The notes below the pieces were generated by a model. It worked only from the letters and a program-made list of their open reading frames with translations, was not told the DNA's origin and did no database searches. Of a DNA stretch of 5,513 nt, positions 4,739 to 5,513 are shown piece by piece. Source of the stretch: Fidelibacterota bacterium (GTDB lineage: Bacteria > Fidelibacterota > UBA2242); contig JAUSPJ010000293.1 in the NCBI GenBank assembly GCA_030655795.1, forward strand, positions 1 to 5,513, in the 5' to 3' direction. Position numbers and translations under genes: made by a program. How positions within the stretch are numbered: the stretch's first letter is position 1; every line of letters starts with the position of its first letter.

Positions 4739-5513
4739 GTGAACCCTTTGATTGAGCGATTCATTAAATCACTTCAACAGGAAATGAATAAAGGCGATGC
4801 TCGCGAGGAGAGTTATTATAAACATCTCGAATCGCTTCTTAAAACTTATGCCGATAAATGCAAAATCAGAAATATTGATGTAACAGTTTTACCAAAAAAG
4901 ACCGAAGCCGGCAATCCGGATTTCAGGGTATGGGATGGAAAAACCCGTATCATCGGCTATATTGAAGCTAAAGATCCATCCGTCCATAATCTTGATTATG
5001 TTGAAAATACTGAACAGCTGAAACGCTATCGGGATACTTTTCCAAACGTAATCCTGACAAATTTCTATGAATTCCGGCTTTATCGTAATAGTGAATTAAT
5101 TAATAGTGTCTTAATCGGCAGGCCGATTCTGGCTCAAAAGCTCAAAACTGCGCCGCCTGTTGAAAACGAGGAAGCATTCTATCGTCTGATGGAACTGTTT
5201 TTCTCATTTTCCATGCCGGCTGTCCGCTCCGCTAAAGCGCTTGCTCTGGAACTGGCCAAACGGACACGTTTTCTTCGCGATGAAGTCGTTTCAATCGAAC
5301 TGGAAGAAGAACAGCAACAGGGTCGAAAAGCCATTCTTGGTTTTTACGAAGCGTTTAAACAGTATTTAATCGGAACAATAAATCATAAACAATTTGCCGA
5401 TCTTTACGCTCAGACAATCAGTTATGGATTATTTGCCGCCAGAACACGGGCGACAGATGTTTTCAATCGTGAACTGGCATTTAAATATATACCCCAGACA
5501 ATTGGTATTTTAC
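4739..5513 (+). CDS. Restriction-modification enzyme (type IIG/ISP-like), N-terminal part
   Basis: The first 258 codons of a large protein run off the right edge of the window. Residues 1-80 look like the N-terminal nuclease domain of single-chain restriction-methyltransferases: a helix with REESYYKHLESLL (Glu24), then GNPDFRVW (Pro60-Asp61) and GYIEAKDPS (Glu76-Ala-Lys78), fitting the PD-(D/E)xK pattern that cuts DNA. ENTEQLKRYRDTFPNVILTNFYEFRLY continues the nuclease fold. A helical connector follows from about residue 130, with FADLYAQTISYGLFAARTR near 220-240. In relatives this leads into an N6-adenine methyltransferase with an NPPY-type motif, which would lie beyond the window. GTG 4739 is the preferred start: it gives MNPLIERFIKSLQQEM, helical and family-like, and the frame opens only at 4712. 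No good ribosome binding site is seen. ATG 4784 would lose the first helix. Confidence 0.82.
   Translation, partial: MNPLIERFIKSLQQEMNKGDAREESYYKHLESLLKTYADKCKIRNIDVTVLPKKTEAGNPDFRVWDGKTRIIGYIEAKDPSVHNLDYVENTEQLKRYRDTFPNVILTNFYEFRLYRNSELINSVLIGRPILAQKLKTAPPVENEEAFYRLMELFFSFSMPAVRSAKALALELAKRTRFLRDEVVSIELEEEQQQGRKAILGFYEAFKQYLIGTINHKQFADLYAQTISYGLFAARTRATDVFNRELAFKYIPQTIGIL

Noticed and set aside
1..5513. tRNA, rRNA, CRISPR arrays, riboswitches or toxin-antitoxin pairs.
   Set aside because: I saw no cloverleaf-type sequence, regularly spaced repeats, or paired small genes. The only long repeats are the two leader modules.

Overview
The window reads as a piece of a Gram-negative bacterial genome. 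The evidence is a lipobox-bearing secreted protein, a large surface protein of the CBM9/DUF5916 type, and standard Shine-Dalgarno sites on some genes but not others. DUF5916 proteins are common in Bacteroidetes, Ignavibacteria, Marinimicrobia and other FCB-related phyla, so an FCB-group host is the best guess. No rRNA or marker gene is present to confirm it. The ice-binding (DUF3494) genes hint at, but do not prove, a cold or saline habitat.

Left part (1-1828): an intact DUF3494 ice-binding lipoprotein gene (60-896) lies between two copies of a ~118-bp module made of transcription terminator, leader, ribosome binding site and signal-peptide start (1-118 and 938-1055). The first 98 bp of the module are identical in the two copies. 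The second module begins another ice-binding gene that is dead twice over: codon 14 is a stop, and an IS3-family element enters after about 44 codons. The first module starts with a terminator hairpin cut by the window edge, so at least one more gene, possibly a third family member, lies to the left. The IS3 element keeps its left end, promoter, orfA and the first part of orfB. OrfB is frameshifted and stops before the catalytic DDE domain.

Middle (1815-4106): the broken IS abuts the 3' side of a minus-strand CBM9/DUF5916 gene that is itself cut to about half its normal length. Both lost their 3' parts at one junction near 1821-1830, which points to a deletion, a recombination between sites, or an assembly join. 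Divergent from it is an intact ROK-family sugar kinase, most likely glucokinase (3094-4053). The kinase converges on a small minus-strand gene across a shared bidirectional terminator (4080-4106).

Right part (4132-5513): the small gene (4132-4455) encodes a Rho-N/SAP-like domain followed by a lysine-rich helical tail. It has a strong ribosome binding site and a good sigma-70-like promoter. After a 283-bp AT-rich gap, the N-terminal 258 codons of a large restriction-modification enzyme begin at 4739 and run off the window. A PD-(D/E)xK nuclease motif is readable. The genes do not form one operon. The region looks like an accessory zone with duplicated secreted proteins, IS debris and a defence gene around one housekeeping kinase. 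I did not find a clearly new multi-gene system. The most unusual structures are the recycled terminator-leader-signal module and the IS/DUF5916 junction.
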